The notes: generated by a model from the sequence alone, not told the origin. Shown: positions 17,524-26,653, counted from the stretch's first letter. The stretch: DNA of 64,000 nt from Candidatus Diapherotrites archaeon (GCA_040755695.1 JBFMAK010000003.1:37879-101878); one strand, 5' to 3'. Made by a program: numbers and translations.

Positions 17524-18112
17524 ACTTGCGGGAATTCCTGAGATTTATGCTATAATATTATATGGCTCTTACGCAAAAAAGGCTCAAGGAAAAAAAAGCG
17601 ACATAGACTTACTGATAATCGCCGAAAAAAGCAATGAAAAATTAAAGAAGAAAATAAACGAGATAATTGAAAACCAGAAAATTGGAAGAAAAGTAGTTCA
17701 AACTGTTATAACAGAAAAGGAATTAAGCAAAAGCCCCTACTATTTATTTGATGTTCTTAGAGATGGCATTGTTCTTTACAAAAACCCCAAAGCATTAATT
17801 AAACTTCCATTGGCATTAAAGGAACAAGCCGTAACAGTCTATTCTTTTACTCTTTCAAAAATGAGCCACAAGAATAGGGCAAGAATAAACAGGGAATTAT
17901 ACGGCGAAAAATCAAGAAAAAAAATAGGAAAAAAATATAAACTTTACAAATATTTAGGAGTCATAGAAAAAGTAAAAGGAATTAAATTAGGGAAAGGAAG
18001 CATTCTAACCCCAAGCAAAGCAGAAAAAGAAATAGAAAAACTATTCAAAAAATATAAGTTGAAGTACGAAAAAATTCACTTGATAGAAATAGAAAAAGAA
18101 AGGGTTGAATGA
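17492..18112 (+). CDS. MNT-type nucleotidyltransferase with C-terminal extension
   Basis: 206 residues. The N-terminal domain carries the pol-beta signature GSYAKKAQGKKSDIDLLII: GS, then D-x-D. In HEPN/MNT modules this enzyme acts as antitoxin, in some systems by adenylylating the HEPN toxin. Residues about 110-206 form a basic extension (SFTLSKMSHKNRARINREL and on) not found in minimal MNT antitoxins (about 100-140 residues), so it could be a fused domain. It overlaps the HEPN gene and touches pyrD, so it sits inside the pyr operon. Confidence 0.83.
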   Translation: MLGRLSSLTNRLAGIPEIYAIILYGSYAKKAQGKKSDIDLLIIAEKSNEKLKKKINEIIENQKIGRKVVQTVITEKELSKSPYYLFDVLRDGIVLYKNPKALIKLPLALKEQAVTVYSFTLSKMSHKNRARINRELYGEKSRKKIGKKYKLYKYLGVIEKVKGIKLGKGSILTPSKAEKEIEKLFKKYKLKYEKIHLIEIEKERVE

Positions 18113-18113
18113 A

Positions 18114-19040
18114 ATGCTTGAAACACAATTTTTGGGTGTAAATTTCAGTAATCCTACTGTGCTGGCTTCAGGAATTCTATTCAACTTGAATGCCCAAACA
18201 ATGATTGAAGTAATTGAAGTGAATGGCGCTGGGGCAGTCACAACAAAAAGCTTTTCCTTGAAGCCAAGAGAAGGGCACAAGCATCCTGTAATGCAGAAAT
18301 TTGATGCAGGATTCATCAATGCTGTCGGGCTGAAGAATCCTGGAATGGAAGAAATGATAAAAGAAATAAAGGAATTCAAAAAGAAATGCAGTGCACCAAT
18401 AATTGCAAGCGTTTTCGCTGAAAGAATTTCAGATTTCGGGGAAATAGTGGAGAAGACAAGCGAGGCAGAGCCTGAATTCATTGAATTGAATATCTCCTGC
18501 CCTAACGTGGAAGAAGAATTCGGTAAGCCTTTCGCGTGCAGCAGGGAAAGCGCAGTAAAAGTAACAGAAACAGCAAAAGACAAAACTAAAATACCATTAA
18601 TAGTGAAGCTTTCCCCTAACGTGGAAGACATTACAGCAATAGGAAAGGCAGTAGAGGAAGCAGGTGCAGACGCAGTAAATGCAATTAATACTGTTGGCCC
18701 AGGAATGCTTATTGACTTGAAGCAAAAAAAGCCAGTTCTTACAAACAAGTTTGGGGGCGTGAGCGGAAAAGCAATAAAGCCTGTAATGATCGCAAGCGTC
18801 TGGAAATTATACGAAAAAATCAATATTCCAATCCTTGCAACAGGCGGAATTACAACAGGAGAAGACGCAGTAGAAGCATTAATGGCCGGAGCGCAATTAA
18901 TTGGGGTAGGATCAGCATTATACTACAGGGGAAACAACGCCTTCAAATTAATCTGCAGTGAAATGCAGGAATGGATGAAAGAAAACAATTATTCGAACAT
19001 AAAAGAATTAGTGGGAATCGCGCACGAGGCAAAAAAATGA
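18114..19040 (+). CDS. pyrD: Dihydroorotate dehydrogenase, class 1B catalytic subunit
   Basis: 308 residues from ATG 18114, preferred over TTG 18105. It oxidises dihydroorotate to orotate using FMN. Family motifs include NPTVLASGI, NAVGLKNPG, the catalytic-loop region ELNISCPNVEEE, VKLSPNVEDI and ATGGITTGEDA. The catalytic Cys is expected in the loop and appears in the CPN(..)PFACSRE segment. Class 1B enzymes normally need a PyrK electron-transfer subunit, which is not in this window. It overlaps pyrC by ATGA. Confidence 0.93.
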   Translation: MLETQFLGVNFSNPTVLASGILFNLNAQTMIEVIEVNGAGAVTTKSFSLKPREGHKHPVMQKFDAGFINAVGLKNPGMEEMIKEIKEFKKKCSAPIIASVFAERISDFGEIVEKTSEAEPEFIELNISCPNVEEEFGKPFACSRESAVKVTETAKDKTKIPLIVKLSPNVEDITAIGKAVEEAGADAVNAINTVGPGMLIDLKQKKPVLTNKFGGVSGKAIKPVMIASVWKLYEKINIPILATGGITTGEDAVEALMAGAQLIGVGSALYYRGNNAFKLICSEMQEWMKENNYSNIKELVGIAHEAKK

Positions 19041-20359
19041 GCCTGCTCATAAAAAACGCAAAAATTTTTTTAAATGGAAAACTGATTCAAAAAAATCTTT
19101 TTCTTGAAGGCGGAAAAATTTCTGGGATTACATCAAAAGAAATGCTTGCAGAGGAAACAATTGACGCGAAAGGAAAAATAATACTGCCTGGGGCAATAGA
19201 CTGCCACGTGCACTTCAGGGAGCCAGGAATGACACACAAGGGAGACTGGAGCACAGAAAGCAGAGCGGCAGCATGTGGAGGGATTACCACAGTAATAGAA
19301 ATGCCTAATACTATTCCTGCAACAAGCACGATTGAGGCACTGAAAGAAAAAAAAGAAATTGCGGGAAAGAAGGCCTACTGCAATTACGGAATACACTTCG
19401 GGGCAGAAAAAGAGAACTTGAGCGAAATAGAAAAAGCGCAAGGCATTGCCTCAATAAAAGTTTTCATGGGAGCAAGCACAGGAAACCTTCTAATTAAAGA
19501 CACTGCAACACTGGAAAAAGTGTTTTTGAAAGCAAAAGAAAAAAACAAGATTGTAACCCTGCACGCAGAAGAAGAGCAGATTATAAAGGAAAATGCAGAG
19601 AAGGCGAAAGAGAAAGGCTGGAATTCAGTAAAATACCACAACAAAATTAGGAGCAGTGAAGCAGAAGTGAAAGCAATAAAGAAAGCACTTGAAATTCAAC
19701 AGAAAATTGGAAACAAAATGCATTTCTGCCATGTGAGCACTGCAGCCGGGATTAAAGAAATTGAAAAAGCAAAGAAGGAAGGCAAGGGGAAGATAAGCTG
19801 TGAGGTTTCACCGCATCATTTGTTTTTGTATGAAGGGAATTTAAGGCAATTAAAGAATTACGGAAAAATGAATCCCCCTTTAAGGGAAAAAAAGGATTGC
19901 TCTGCCCTATGAAAAGCAATTAACGCTGGAACTGTGGATTTGATTGCAACAGACCATGCGCCTCATACGAAAGAAGAAAAGGAAAAAGATTACTGGGGCG
20001 CCCCAAGCGGAGTGACAGGAGTAGAAACAATGCTGCCATTGCTTTTGAATGCAGTGAATGAAGGAAAAATAAGCTTGCGGAGAATGGTTGAATTGACCTC
20101 AGAAAACCCTTGCAGAGTGTATGGAATCAAAAACAAGGGATTCATTGCAAAAGGATTTGATGCAGACTTGATTGTTGTTGATTTAAAGAAAGAAAGGAAA
20201 ATCAGGAGGAGGGAATTGAAGTGCAGGTGCAAATGGAGCCCTTTCGAGGGAATGAAATTAAAAGGCCTTCCAGAAAAAACAATTATTGGCGGAGAAATAA
20301 TTTGGGATAATGAAAGAAAATATTTTAATGAAAAATTTAGGGGAAAAGAGGTGGTATGA
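19037..20359 (+). pseudogene. pyrC: Dihydroorotase interrupted by an in-frame TGA
   Basis: From ATG 19037 the frame encodes a class I dihydroorotase: HVHF metal ligands near residue 58, KVFMGA (carboxylated Lys region), LHAEEE, FCHVSTA and NPPLREKKD. At 19910-19912 (codon 292) a TGA interrupts the frame; immediately after it, in the same frame, coding resumes with KAINAGTVDLIATDHAPHT and continues to a normal C-terminus at 20359. The catalytic Asp of ATDHAPH lies after the stop. Family members have Leu or Trp at this site (ALL or ALW), each one or few bases from TGA. It may be a recent nonsense mutation, a sequencing error, or readthrough. Confidence 0.9.
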
Positions 20360-21040
20360 TTGGAAGAATACAAAAAGGAATTCATTAAATTCCTGGTTGA
20401 AAGCGGGGCATTAAAGTTTGGAGACTTCACCTTGAAGAGCGGCAGGAAGAGCCCTTACTTCATCAACACAGGAATGTTCAATGACGGGAAAAGCATAGCA
20501 AAATTAGGGCAATATTACGCAAGCGCAATAGCAAAAGAATTTATTGAAAAGGAGTATGATGTAGTTTACGGCCCAGCATACAAGGGAATTCCTCTTGCGC
20601 TGGCAACATCAATTGCCTTAGCAGAAAAATTCAATGTAAGCAAAGGCTATGCATTCAACAGGAAGGAAGCAAAAGAGCACGGAGACAAGGGGGTAATAGT
20701 GGGAAAAGAATTAAAGGACGGAGACAAGATAATAATACTGGACGACGTATTTACTACAGGAGAAACAAAAGAGGAAACAATTGCATTGCTCAAAGACATA
20801 GCCAAAGTGGACTACAAGTGCGTCCTCATTGCAGTGGACAGAAAGGAAGTGGGAGCAGAAGGGAAGAGCGCAATAAAAGAATTCGAGGCAAAATACGGCA
20901 TTCCAGTGAAATCAATTGTGAACGTCCACGAAATAGTCAGTTTTCTACATAACTACGATTTGGGCGGCAAAATCTACCTGAACAATGAAATCAAAGGAAG
21001 GATGGATTCTTACCTGAAAGAGTATGGAGTGAAAGAGTGA
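20360..21040 (+). CDS. pyrE: Orotate phosphoribosyltransferase
   Basis: 226 residues from a TTG directly after the pyrC stop, with GAGGTGGT just upstream. It converts orotate and PRPP to orotidine 5'-phosphate. The N-terminal LKSGRKSPYF and the PRPP motif IIILDDVFTTGETKEE (about 132-147) are clear, and VYGPAYKGIPLA matches the pyrophosphate loop. It resembles the longer bacterial-type PyrE. Position between pyrC and the phosphoribosyltransferase-like gene supports operon membership. Confidence 0.95.
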   Translation: MEEYKKEFIKFLVESGALKFGDFTLKSGRKSPYFINTGMFNDGKSIAKLGQYYASAIAKEFIEKEYDVVYGPAYKGIPLALATSIALAEKFNVSKGYAFNRKEAKEHGDKGVIVGKELKDGDKIIILDDVFTTGETKEETIALLKDIAKVDYKCVLIAVDRKEVGAEGKSAIKEFEAKYGIPVKSIVNVHEIVSFLHNYDLGGKIYLNNEIKGRMDSYLKEYGVKE

Positions 21041-21697
21041 ATGAAATTTAAGAGAGCTACGTACTGGGAGAAAGAAAAAAAAGAATATGGAAAAGCAGTT
21101 GAAGCAACGATTGAATTCATTAGAAAATCAAAAATAACCACAATTGTTCACCCGGGAATAAGCGCTTCGCCCTTTGCCTTTATGATAAGAGAAAAATGGA
21201 AACAATTACATCCAAACTATGAAAAAAATCCTCCGCCAAAATTTTACGTATTAGGAGAACTCCACAAAAAATTTGATTTAAGGAATGAAAAATACTATGA
21301 TTCTGCAAAGGAATATTTAGGAAAACGCTGGCCAGGCTTATTGCATAGAATTAATGAACCAATTTTATTTCTGGACGATTTTATGGCTTCAGGAAAAACT
21401 TTTTCCAAAATAAAAGGATTTTTTGTTTCAATTGGAGCAAAAGATATGAAAAGTGCAGTTTTTTCTCTTAACCCGAGCCTGCTGTCTCCAGCAAGTGATT
21501 TTTACTGGAGGAAAGGCCCTGAACCAGCTTTTAGGGTAATCCGCGACTCTCATTACCGTAAAACAATATATTCCAAAAAACTTAAAATGACAAATTTAAA
21601 TGAGTATAGAAAAACAAGGAAAGAATCATTAAGATATGGTGCAACATTTAGAAAAGAACTAAGAAAAGCAATAGGAATCAAAAGAAAAATCAAATAA
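21041..21697 (+). CDS. Phosphoribosyltransferase-like protein, unknown substrate
   Basis: 218 residues starting immediately after pyrE (TGAATG). The segment EPILFLDDFMASGKTFSKI has the form of a PRPP-binding motif: hydrophobic strand, two Asp, then a small-residue/Gly/Lys/Thr loop. An upstream TTIVHPGISASPFAFMI could be the pyrophosphate loop region. The C-terminal third is very basic (RKELRKAIGIKRKIK), suggesting RNA or DNA contact. It is more A/T-rich than pyrE. It may be a degenerate or re-purposed phosphoribosyltransferase. Confidence 0.55.
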   Translation: MKFKRATYWEKEKKEYGKAVEATIEFIRKSKITTIVHPGISASPFAFMIREKWKQLHPNYEKNPPPKFYVLGELHKKFDLRNEKYYDSAKEYLGKRWPGLLHRINEPILFLDDFMASGKTFSKIKGFFVSIGAKDMKSAVFSLNPSLLSPASDFYWRKGPEPAFRVIRDSHYRKTIYSKKLKMTNLNEYRKTRKESLRYGATFRKELRKAIGIKRKIK

Positions 21698-21699
21698 AT

Positions 21700-21738
21700 A
21701 TATATTTAAACATATGTTTAAACATATGTTTATTGGTG
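21700..21738 (+). promoter_or_regulatory. vapBC promoter with tandem palindromic operator
   Basis: AAACATATGTTT occurs twice back to back (21708-21719 and 21720-21731), each a perfect 12-bp palindrome, just downstream of an ATATATATTT TATA box and ahead of GGTGAT. This is the expected form of a VapB-bound autoregulatory operator. Confidence 0.82.
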
Positions 21739-21743
21739 ATATC

Positions 21744-21992
21744 ATGGCATCAAAAACTCTTACTATAAGAAAGGACGTTTATGACGCACTGATTAGAGCA
21801 AAAGAGGATGACGAAAGCTTCAGCGAAATGTTTGAAAGATTGCTTACAGAAAAGAAACCAGACCTACTAAAGTATGCGGGAATCTGGAAAATCAGTGAAA
21901 AGGAAAAGAAAGGAATCGAAAGAGAAATAAAAAAAATGCGTAAGAGTGCAGACAAAAATTTTGAGGAAAGACTTAGAAGGATTTTATCATGA
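21744..21992 (+). CDS. vapB: VapB-type antitoxin
   Basis: 82 residues from ATG 21744, preceded by GGTGAT. The N-terminal MASKTLTIRKDVYDALIRAK is a DNA-binding strand-helix of the kind found in archaeal VapB (COG1753-like) antitoxins, followed by SFSEMFERLL and a charged C-terminal tail that would bind the toxin. It overlaps vapC by 4 nt. An upstream in-frame start at 21714 lies inside the operator and is not used. Confidence 0.82.
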   Translation: MASKTLTIRKDVYDALIRAKEDDESFSEMFERLLTEKKPDLLKYAGIWKISEKEKKGIEREIKKMRKSADKNFEERLRRILS

Positions 21993-22381
21993 AAGTTCTT
22001 GACACCGACTTTTTAATAGAATTGTTTAGAGGTAATCAGCAGACAAAAAATTTTTTGCTTAACCTTCAATTAAAAGGGGAAGAAATTACAACAACGGTTT
22101 TTAATTATCAAGAAACTTTGTTTGGAATGGTATTAAAAAAAGATGAAATAGCAATAGAAAAAGCAAAAATGTTTTTTCAATCAATTAAGATATTTAATTA
22201 TAATGAAAAAGCTGTTATTGAGGGCATTAAGGTTCAATTGGTATTAAGAAAAAAGGGAAAAGCAATTGGCTTATTTGATGAAATGATTTCAGGGATTTGC
22301 ATTGCAAACAATGCAACGTTAGTAACAAGGAATGCAAAGCATTTCAGCCAAGTTCCAAATCTTAAAATTAAAGTGTGGTAA
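21989..22381 (+). CDS. vapC: VapC-type PIN-domain ribonuclease toxin
   Basis: 130 residues, the standard VapC length. PIN acidic residues are visible: Asp in VLDTDFLIE (about 5-7), Glu in NYQETLFG (about 43), Asp in GLFDEMISG (about 94), and the NAKHF end typical of the family. It would cleave RNA, often tRNA, unless bound by VapB. It ends 31 bp before pyrF, within the pyrimidine operon. Confidence 0.87.
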   Translation: MKVLDTDFLIELFRGNQQTKNFLLNLQLKGEEITTTVFNYQETLFGMVLKKDEIAIEKAKMFFQSIKIFNYNEKAVIEGIKVQLVLRKKGKAIGLFDEMISGICIANNATLVTRNAKHFSQVPNLKIKVW

Positions 22382-22412
22382 AAAAAAATAAAAAAAATAA
22401 AGGTGGTTGAAA

Positions 22413-23273
22413 ATGAATTACGTGAAATTCCTCAAGAATTCTGCAATGAAATTCAACAGCATTGCGTGCGTTGGCTTTGACCCGCAGTTAGAGAAAATAG
22501 AGAAGGTGTGCAAGGCAAAGAACACACAAGCAATATTACTCAAATTTTATTCAGACATATTGAATGCAATGAGAGCAGAAGGAACAATGCCTGCAGCAAT
22601 CAAGCCCAATTACGCTTTCTTTGCGCAGTACGGCTTTGATGGATTGAGGGCATTAAAGAAAGTCATAAAGAAAGTGAAAATGGAGAAGATTCCCTGCATT
22701 TTGGACGCAAAGAGGGGAGACATAGGAAGCACAAGCGGAGCATACGCAAAAGAAGTGTTCGATTTCTGGAAAGCAGACTGCGTTACTATTGCCCCTTACA
22801 TGGGCTCTGATTCTGTAGGGCCATTCATTAAGTACAGCGAAGAAAAAGGAAGGGGGGTGTACATTCTAAACAGGACTTCAAACAAGGGCGCAGCAGACCT
22901 CCAGAACTTAATGATAGAAGGAAAGCCCTTGTACTTGAAGACAGCAGAAAAGATAATTGAATGGAGCGCAAACGCAAAAGGAAATGTGGGGGCAGTAGTA
23001 GGAGCAACATCAATCCAAGAATTAAAGGAATTAAGCGCTTTCTATTCATCGAACAAGAATTTTGTTCCATTGCTCATTCCAGGAGTTGGCTCGCAGGGAG
23101 GCTCAGCGAAAGAAGTAAAGAACGCATTAAAGGAAAACAATTACGACATTTCAATTGTGAGAATTAATTCTTCAAGCGCAATAAACTATGCCTTCGAGAA
23201 AGACGGAAGCCAAGATTACGTCGGAGCAGCAGTAAAAGCACTGAAAGAATTGAACAAAGAGATAGAATTTTAA
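22413..23273 (+). CDS. pyrF: Orotidine 5'-phosphate decarboxylase
   Basis: 286 residues from ATG 22413, with AGGTGG six bases upstream. It produces UMP from OMP. The catalytic motif DAKRGDIGSTSGAYAKEVF (about 93-111) is intact. The length and the VGFDPQ and NRTSNKGAADLQ segments match the longer PyrF subfamily 2 rather than the short archaeal type (about 210-220), which may point to transfer or ancient paralogy. It follows the vapBC insertion and has its own strong ribosome-binding site. Confidence 0.93.
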   Translation: MNYVKFLKNSAMKFNSIACVGFDPQLEKIEKVCKAKNTQAILLKFYSDILNAMRAEGTMPAAIKPNYAFFAQYGFDGLRALKKVIKKVKMEKIPCILDAKRGDIGSTSGAYAKEVFDFWKADCVTIAPYMGSDSVGPFIKYSEEKGRGVYILNRTSNKGAADLQNLMIEGKPLYLKTAEKIIEWSANAKGNVGAVVGATSIQELKELSAFYSSNKNFVPLLIPGVGSQGGSAKEVKNALKENNYDISIVRINSSSAINYAFEKDGSQDYVGAAVKALKELNKEIEF

Positions 23274-23309
23274 ATTCAAAAGAGCTAATTTTTCTGCCCA
23301 GGTGAATTA

Positions 23310-24827
23310 ATGGCTTACATGCAAAAAATGAAGGCAAAACTCTTCGACATAGAGGCAGGCAAATACATTTCAGTAATCCATGAATGCGACGCAAAACAAT
23401 TAGCTGTATTCCCCCTGGACAGAGTGGAGATATTCAATCCAAGGACAAGGAAAAAAATAGTTACAGTAGTAGACCTCACTGATTCTGTAGTAAAAGAGAA
23501 CGAAATAGGATTATTTGAAGACGTAAGAAAAATAATTGGAGCAAAAGCAAAAGATGTTCTCCATGTAAGTGCTGTTCCCCAGCCTGAAAGCGTCAAATTA
23601 ATAAAGAAAAAAATGGACAAGCAGGCACTAACAGAAAAAGAGATAATGGAGGTAGTGAAAGACTTAAGCGAGAACAAGCTGAGCGAGATAGAGGCAAGCG
23701 CTTTTGTTTCAGCAATATACATTAATGGATTCAGCTTGGGAGAAACAATTTCAATGACCAAAGCATTAGTGAAAGACGGGGAAAGACTGCGCTTAGAGAG
23801 AGAGCCAGTTGTAGACAAGCACTCAATTGGAGGAGTGAACGGGAGAACCACAATGATTTTGGTGCCAATAATTGCATCCCAAGGGCTTTACATCCCGAAA
23901 ACATCCTCCCGCTCAATAACCTCTTCTGCAGGAACAGCAGACGCAATGGAAATCCTTTCAAATGTCTGCCTTTCATTAGAGCAAATAAAAAAAATTACTG
24001 AAAAATTAGGGGGGGTAATTGCATGGGGAGGGGCATTAGACCTGGCTCCAGCAGACGACAAAATAATCAAAATCGAGCATCCTTTAAGCCTGGACCCTAA
24101 TGGTCAAGTGATTGCATCAGTAATGGGAAAAAAGGCAAGCGTAGGAGCAAGATATGTTGTAATAGACATTCCTGTAGGGCCTCACACCAAAGTAAAAACA
24201 AGAGAGAAAGCAGAGGCAATGGCAAAAAAATTCATTGAAGTGGGAAAAAATCTTGGAATGAAGGTTGAGGTTGTCCTCACAGACGGAAGCAAGCCGTGCG
24301 GCAAAGCATTCGGCCCAGCATTAGAAGCAAGGCTTGTAATGGAAATACTTGAAGGAAAAGTCTTTGATGAACTGGCAGAAAAAGCCTGCGACCTCTCAGG
24401 CATTCTATTAGAGCTAGCAGGAAAAGAAAGGAAGGGAATGGGAGCAATAAAAGCAAAAGAAATCCTCAAGAACGGGAAAGCACTCAAGAAAATGCAGGAA
24501 ATAATCAGAGCCCAAGGAGGAAAAATCCTGTCTTCAGACCAAATAAAATTAAGCCCTTTAAAAAAGAAAATTCTCTCAGAAAAAGAAGGAGAAATAAGCA
24601 GCATTAACGTGAAGATACTGAACGAGGTTGCAAGGATTGCTGGAGCTCCAGCAGACAAGAAGGCAGGCGTAATGCTCAAGGCAGAAGACGGTCAAAAAAT
24701 CAAAGTGAATGACGTTCTATACGAAATCTACGCAGAAAACAGAAGGAAACTGGAATTAGCAGCAAAATACGCCCAAAAAAACAATGCCATTGAATTGCAG
24801 GAAATCATCCTAGAAGAAATAAAATAA
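23310..24827 (+). CDS. deoA: AMP phosphorylase
   Basis: 505 residues, the length of archaeal AMP phosphorylases, longer than bacterial thymidine phosphorylase (about 440) because of an N-terminal domain of about 85 residues. It phosphorolyses NMPs to the base and ribose 1,5-bisphosphate, feeding the archaeal pentose bisphosphate pathway. Motifs include VDKHSIGGVNGRTT (about 171-184), SSRSITSSAGTADAMEIL and GGALDLAPAD. AGGTGA precedes the ATG. It converges on ksgA with 2 bp between stops. Placement after pyrF links pyrimidine synthesis and nucleotide salvage. Confidence 0.93.
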   Translation: MAYMQKMKAKLFDIEAGKYISVIHECDAKQLAVFPLDRVEIFNPRTRKKIVTVVDLTDSVVKENEIGLFEDVRKIIGAKAKDVLHVSAVPQPESVKLIKKKMDKQALTEKEIMEVVKDLSENKLSEIEASAFVSAIYINGFSLGETISMTKALVKDGERLRLEREPVVDKHSIGGVNGRTTMILVPIIASQGLYIPKTSSRSITSSAGTADAMEILSNVCLSLEQIKKITEKLGGVIAWGGALDLAPADDKIIKIEHPLSLDPNGQVIASVMGKKASVGARYVVIDIPVGPHTKVKTREKAEAMAKKFIEVGKNLGMKVEVVLTDGSKPCGKAFGPALEARLVMEILEGKVFDELAEKACDLSGILLELAGKERKGMGAIKAKEILKNGKALKKMQEIIRAQGGKILSSDQIKLSPLKKKILSEKEGEISSINVKILNEVARIAGAPADKKAGVMLKAEDGQKIKVNDVLYEIYAENRRKLELAAKYAQKNNAIELQEIILEEIK

Positions 24828-24829
24828 AA

Positions 24830-25651
24830 TCAGAACAATTCATTGAATGCTTTCACGAAATCATTGCATTCAAGCAAGTAGACTTTTTCGTGCGCGAACT
24901 CAAGGGAAGAAAGCTTTCCTGCAACCTCTTTTTCGTTGAATTCAATTTTCTTATTCAGGAAGGGAAGGGAATTCTGCAGGGCATTAGAGAAGTTCTTGTT
25001 CTTGAGGCGGAATACTTCCTTTAAAAATTCAATGAATTGAGGGTCATTTTTTGCCTGCTCTTTGCTTTTCTTCCATTCAAGTTTTAGGATGCAGGATTCA
25101 GATGGAGGCTTTGGAAAAAAGGAGCCTGCATTCACTTTCTTTATCATCTTGCAATCGCAGAAATAATTGCATGCAACTGTAAGGGCATTGTATTTCCTGA
25201 AGCCAGGCTGGGCCAGCAATTTGTCTGCGAACTCCTCCTGGAATAATAATACTGCAAGTTCAAATTTCAAGGAAAAAAGCCTGAACATTATTTCTGAAGA
25301 AATAGCGTAAGGAGGAGAACTAACAATTTTGTTGAATGAAGGGATTTCAAGGGAAAGGAAGTCTCCTTCAAGCAAGGTGAAGGACTCTGACTTAACTTCG
25401 TTTTTCAGGAGTTCAATTAAAGGGGCATCAAATTCTACTCCTATTGCCCTGCATTTCTCGAGGATTTTCCGCGTGAGAAAGCCTGTCCCACAGCCTATTT
25501 CAAGGGCTGTATCAGAAGGGGAAAGAGAAGCTGAATCAACCATTAATTCAATAATTTTTTCGTCCAAGAGAAAGTTCTGGGATAATTTTTTCTGGGGCCT
25601 AAAATGATACCTGACCATTAAGTCATTCAATTCAGCGAACAAGTCCTGCAT
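24830..25651 (-). CDS. ksgA: 16S rRNA dimethyladenosine transferase
   Basis: 273 residues, standard KsgA/Dim1 length. It dimethylates two adjacent adenosines in the 3' hairpin of 16S rRNA. QKKLSQNFLLDE (about 21-32), SAM motif I ALEIGCGTGFLT, GVEFD, and the catalytic motif as SSPPYAIS (usually N[IL]PY) are present. It is the last gene of the conserved archaeal L21e-RpoF-DUF655-KsgA operon. The first Asn of the NLPY motif appears as Ser, an unusual substitution. Confidence 0.93.
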   Translation of the reverse strand: MQDLFAELNDLMVRYHFRPQKKLSQNFLLDEKIIELMVDSASLSPSDTALEIGCGTGFLTRKILEKCRAIGVEFDAPLIELLKNEVKSESFTLLEGDFLSLEIPSFNKIVSSPPYAISSEIMFRLFSLKFELAVLLFQEEFADKLLAQPGFRKYNALTVACNYFCDCKMIKKVNAGSFFPKPPSESCILKLEWKKSKEQAKNDPQFIEFLKEVFRLKNKNFSNALQNSLPFLNKKIEFNEKEVAGKLSSLEFAHEKVYLLECNDFVKAFNELF

Positions 25652-25660
25652 AAACAGAAT

Positions 25661-26254
25661 TCAATACTTCCTCTTATACCTGAATCTTTCTTCTTCCTCG
25701 TGCTTTGAGGGAGGCCTAGCGAAAAGATAATGCTTCTGCTTTTCGTCCTCCAATTCAATCATTATCCTCTTAATTATTGTCTTGACAGGGTCAGGCATTA
25801 AATGCACCCTCTTCTCTATGTCCGAATAAGACTCAAAAGGCTTATTCCGCCTTTCCTCAAGGATATTGAACATGTGCTTTTTTCCTAGGCCTGGAAGGAG
25901 CTCCAATTGATGCATTCTAATGGTAATAGGCCCTGCCTTGTTGAAGAATTCAATGAACTGCTTTTCGTTGTCCAAAACAATTTTTTCTACTGCCTTGTTC
26001 AGTTCAGACAAAGAATTGCTTGTAAGGTCAAAGAAAGAAATCCTTCTCTTGGTGTACTGCACTTTATCCCTTTCCTCTTTTCCAATGTATATTATCTCGC
26101 CTGACTTCAATTGAGTTTTAGGGATTATTTCAAGCAGGGTTAAATGCTCTTTCCCTATCACCTGCGCCACAGGGTCGCTTTTATAGGAGTCGCTCTTTCC
26201 TGTAGGTAAATAGTCTAATACAATTGCATATTCTTCGTTAGGCATTTCAATCAC
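25661..26254 (-). CDS. DUF655 RNA-binding-type protein
   Basis: 197 residues. DUF655 (COG1491) proteins combine an OB-like N-terminal half with a helix-hairpin-helix near the C-terminus, here around MHQLELLPGLGKKHMFNILEE. The family occurs almost always between rpoF and ksgA, as here, and is thought to contact RNA in ribosome or transcription processes. A basic, Tyr/Arg-rich tail ends the protein. Biochemical role unknown. Confidence 0.88.
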   Translation of the reverse strand: MIEMPNEEYAIVLDYLPTGKSDSYKSDPVAQVIGKEHLTLLEIIPKTQLKSGEIIYIGKEERDKVQYTKRRISFFDLTSNSLSELNKAVEKIVLDNEKQFIEFFNKAGPITIRMHQLELLPGLGKKHMFNILEERRNKPFESYSDIEKRVHLMPDPVKTIIKRIMIELEDEKQKHYLFARPPSKHEEEERFRYKRKY

Positions 26255-26299
26255 TCTTCAATTCAAAAAAAATCTTTTGAGCCTCCCCAGCAAATTAAT

Positions 26300-26632
26300 T
26301 CAAGAATTCTTTTTAATTAAATTAAATACTTCCTTCTTTTTTTCCTCTGAAAGCTTTACGTTCTTTGGAACCATCAATTCAAATACTTCCATTGTCTTGG
26401 GCATTACGTCAACAAGCTTCACAGCAAACTCATAAGTCATGCCCTCGATTTCCTGGAGTTCTTCAACCAGTTTTGCTGCCTTTGTCTTAGCAAGATGAGC
26501 AAACTTTTCTGCATACTTCAAGGTAACGCCCTGCTCATAGCTTAATTCTGACTCCTTTGCCCTCTCCTTAAGCAATTCCTTTACTTCAGCCAAAGTCACA
26601 GCCTTTTTTCCCAGAACCTTTTCCTCCAACAC
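26300..26632 (-). CDS. rpoF: DNA-directed RNA polymerase subunit F (Rpb4)
   Basis: 110 residues, all-helical, matching archaeal RpoF, which forms the polymerase stalk with RpoE (Rpb7). Recognised by the order AVTLAEVKELLKERA, LSYEQGVTLKYAEKFAHL and EFAVKLVDVMPKTMEVFEL and by its conserved position between L21e and DUF655. It begins 21 bp after the L21e stop. Confidence 0.92.
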   Translation of the reverse strand: MLEEKVLGKKAVTLAEVKELLKERAKESELSYEQGVTLKYAEKFAHLAKTKAAKLVEELQEIEGMTYEFAVKLVDVMPKTMEVFELMVPKNVKLSEEKKKEVFNLIKKNS

Positions 26633-26653
26633 AATCCATCAACTCCAATTCTT

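Noticed and set aside
19037..20359. General reassignment of TGA to Trp
   Set aside because: Many genes in the window (pyrB, pyrD, pyrE, MNT) end in TGA with ATGA overlaps to the next gene, so TGA is used as a stop.
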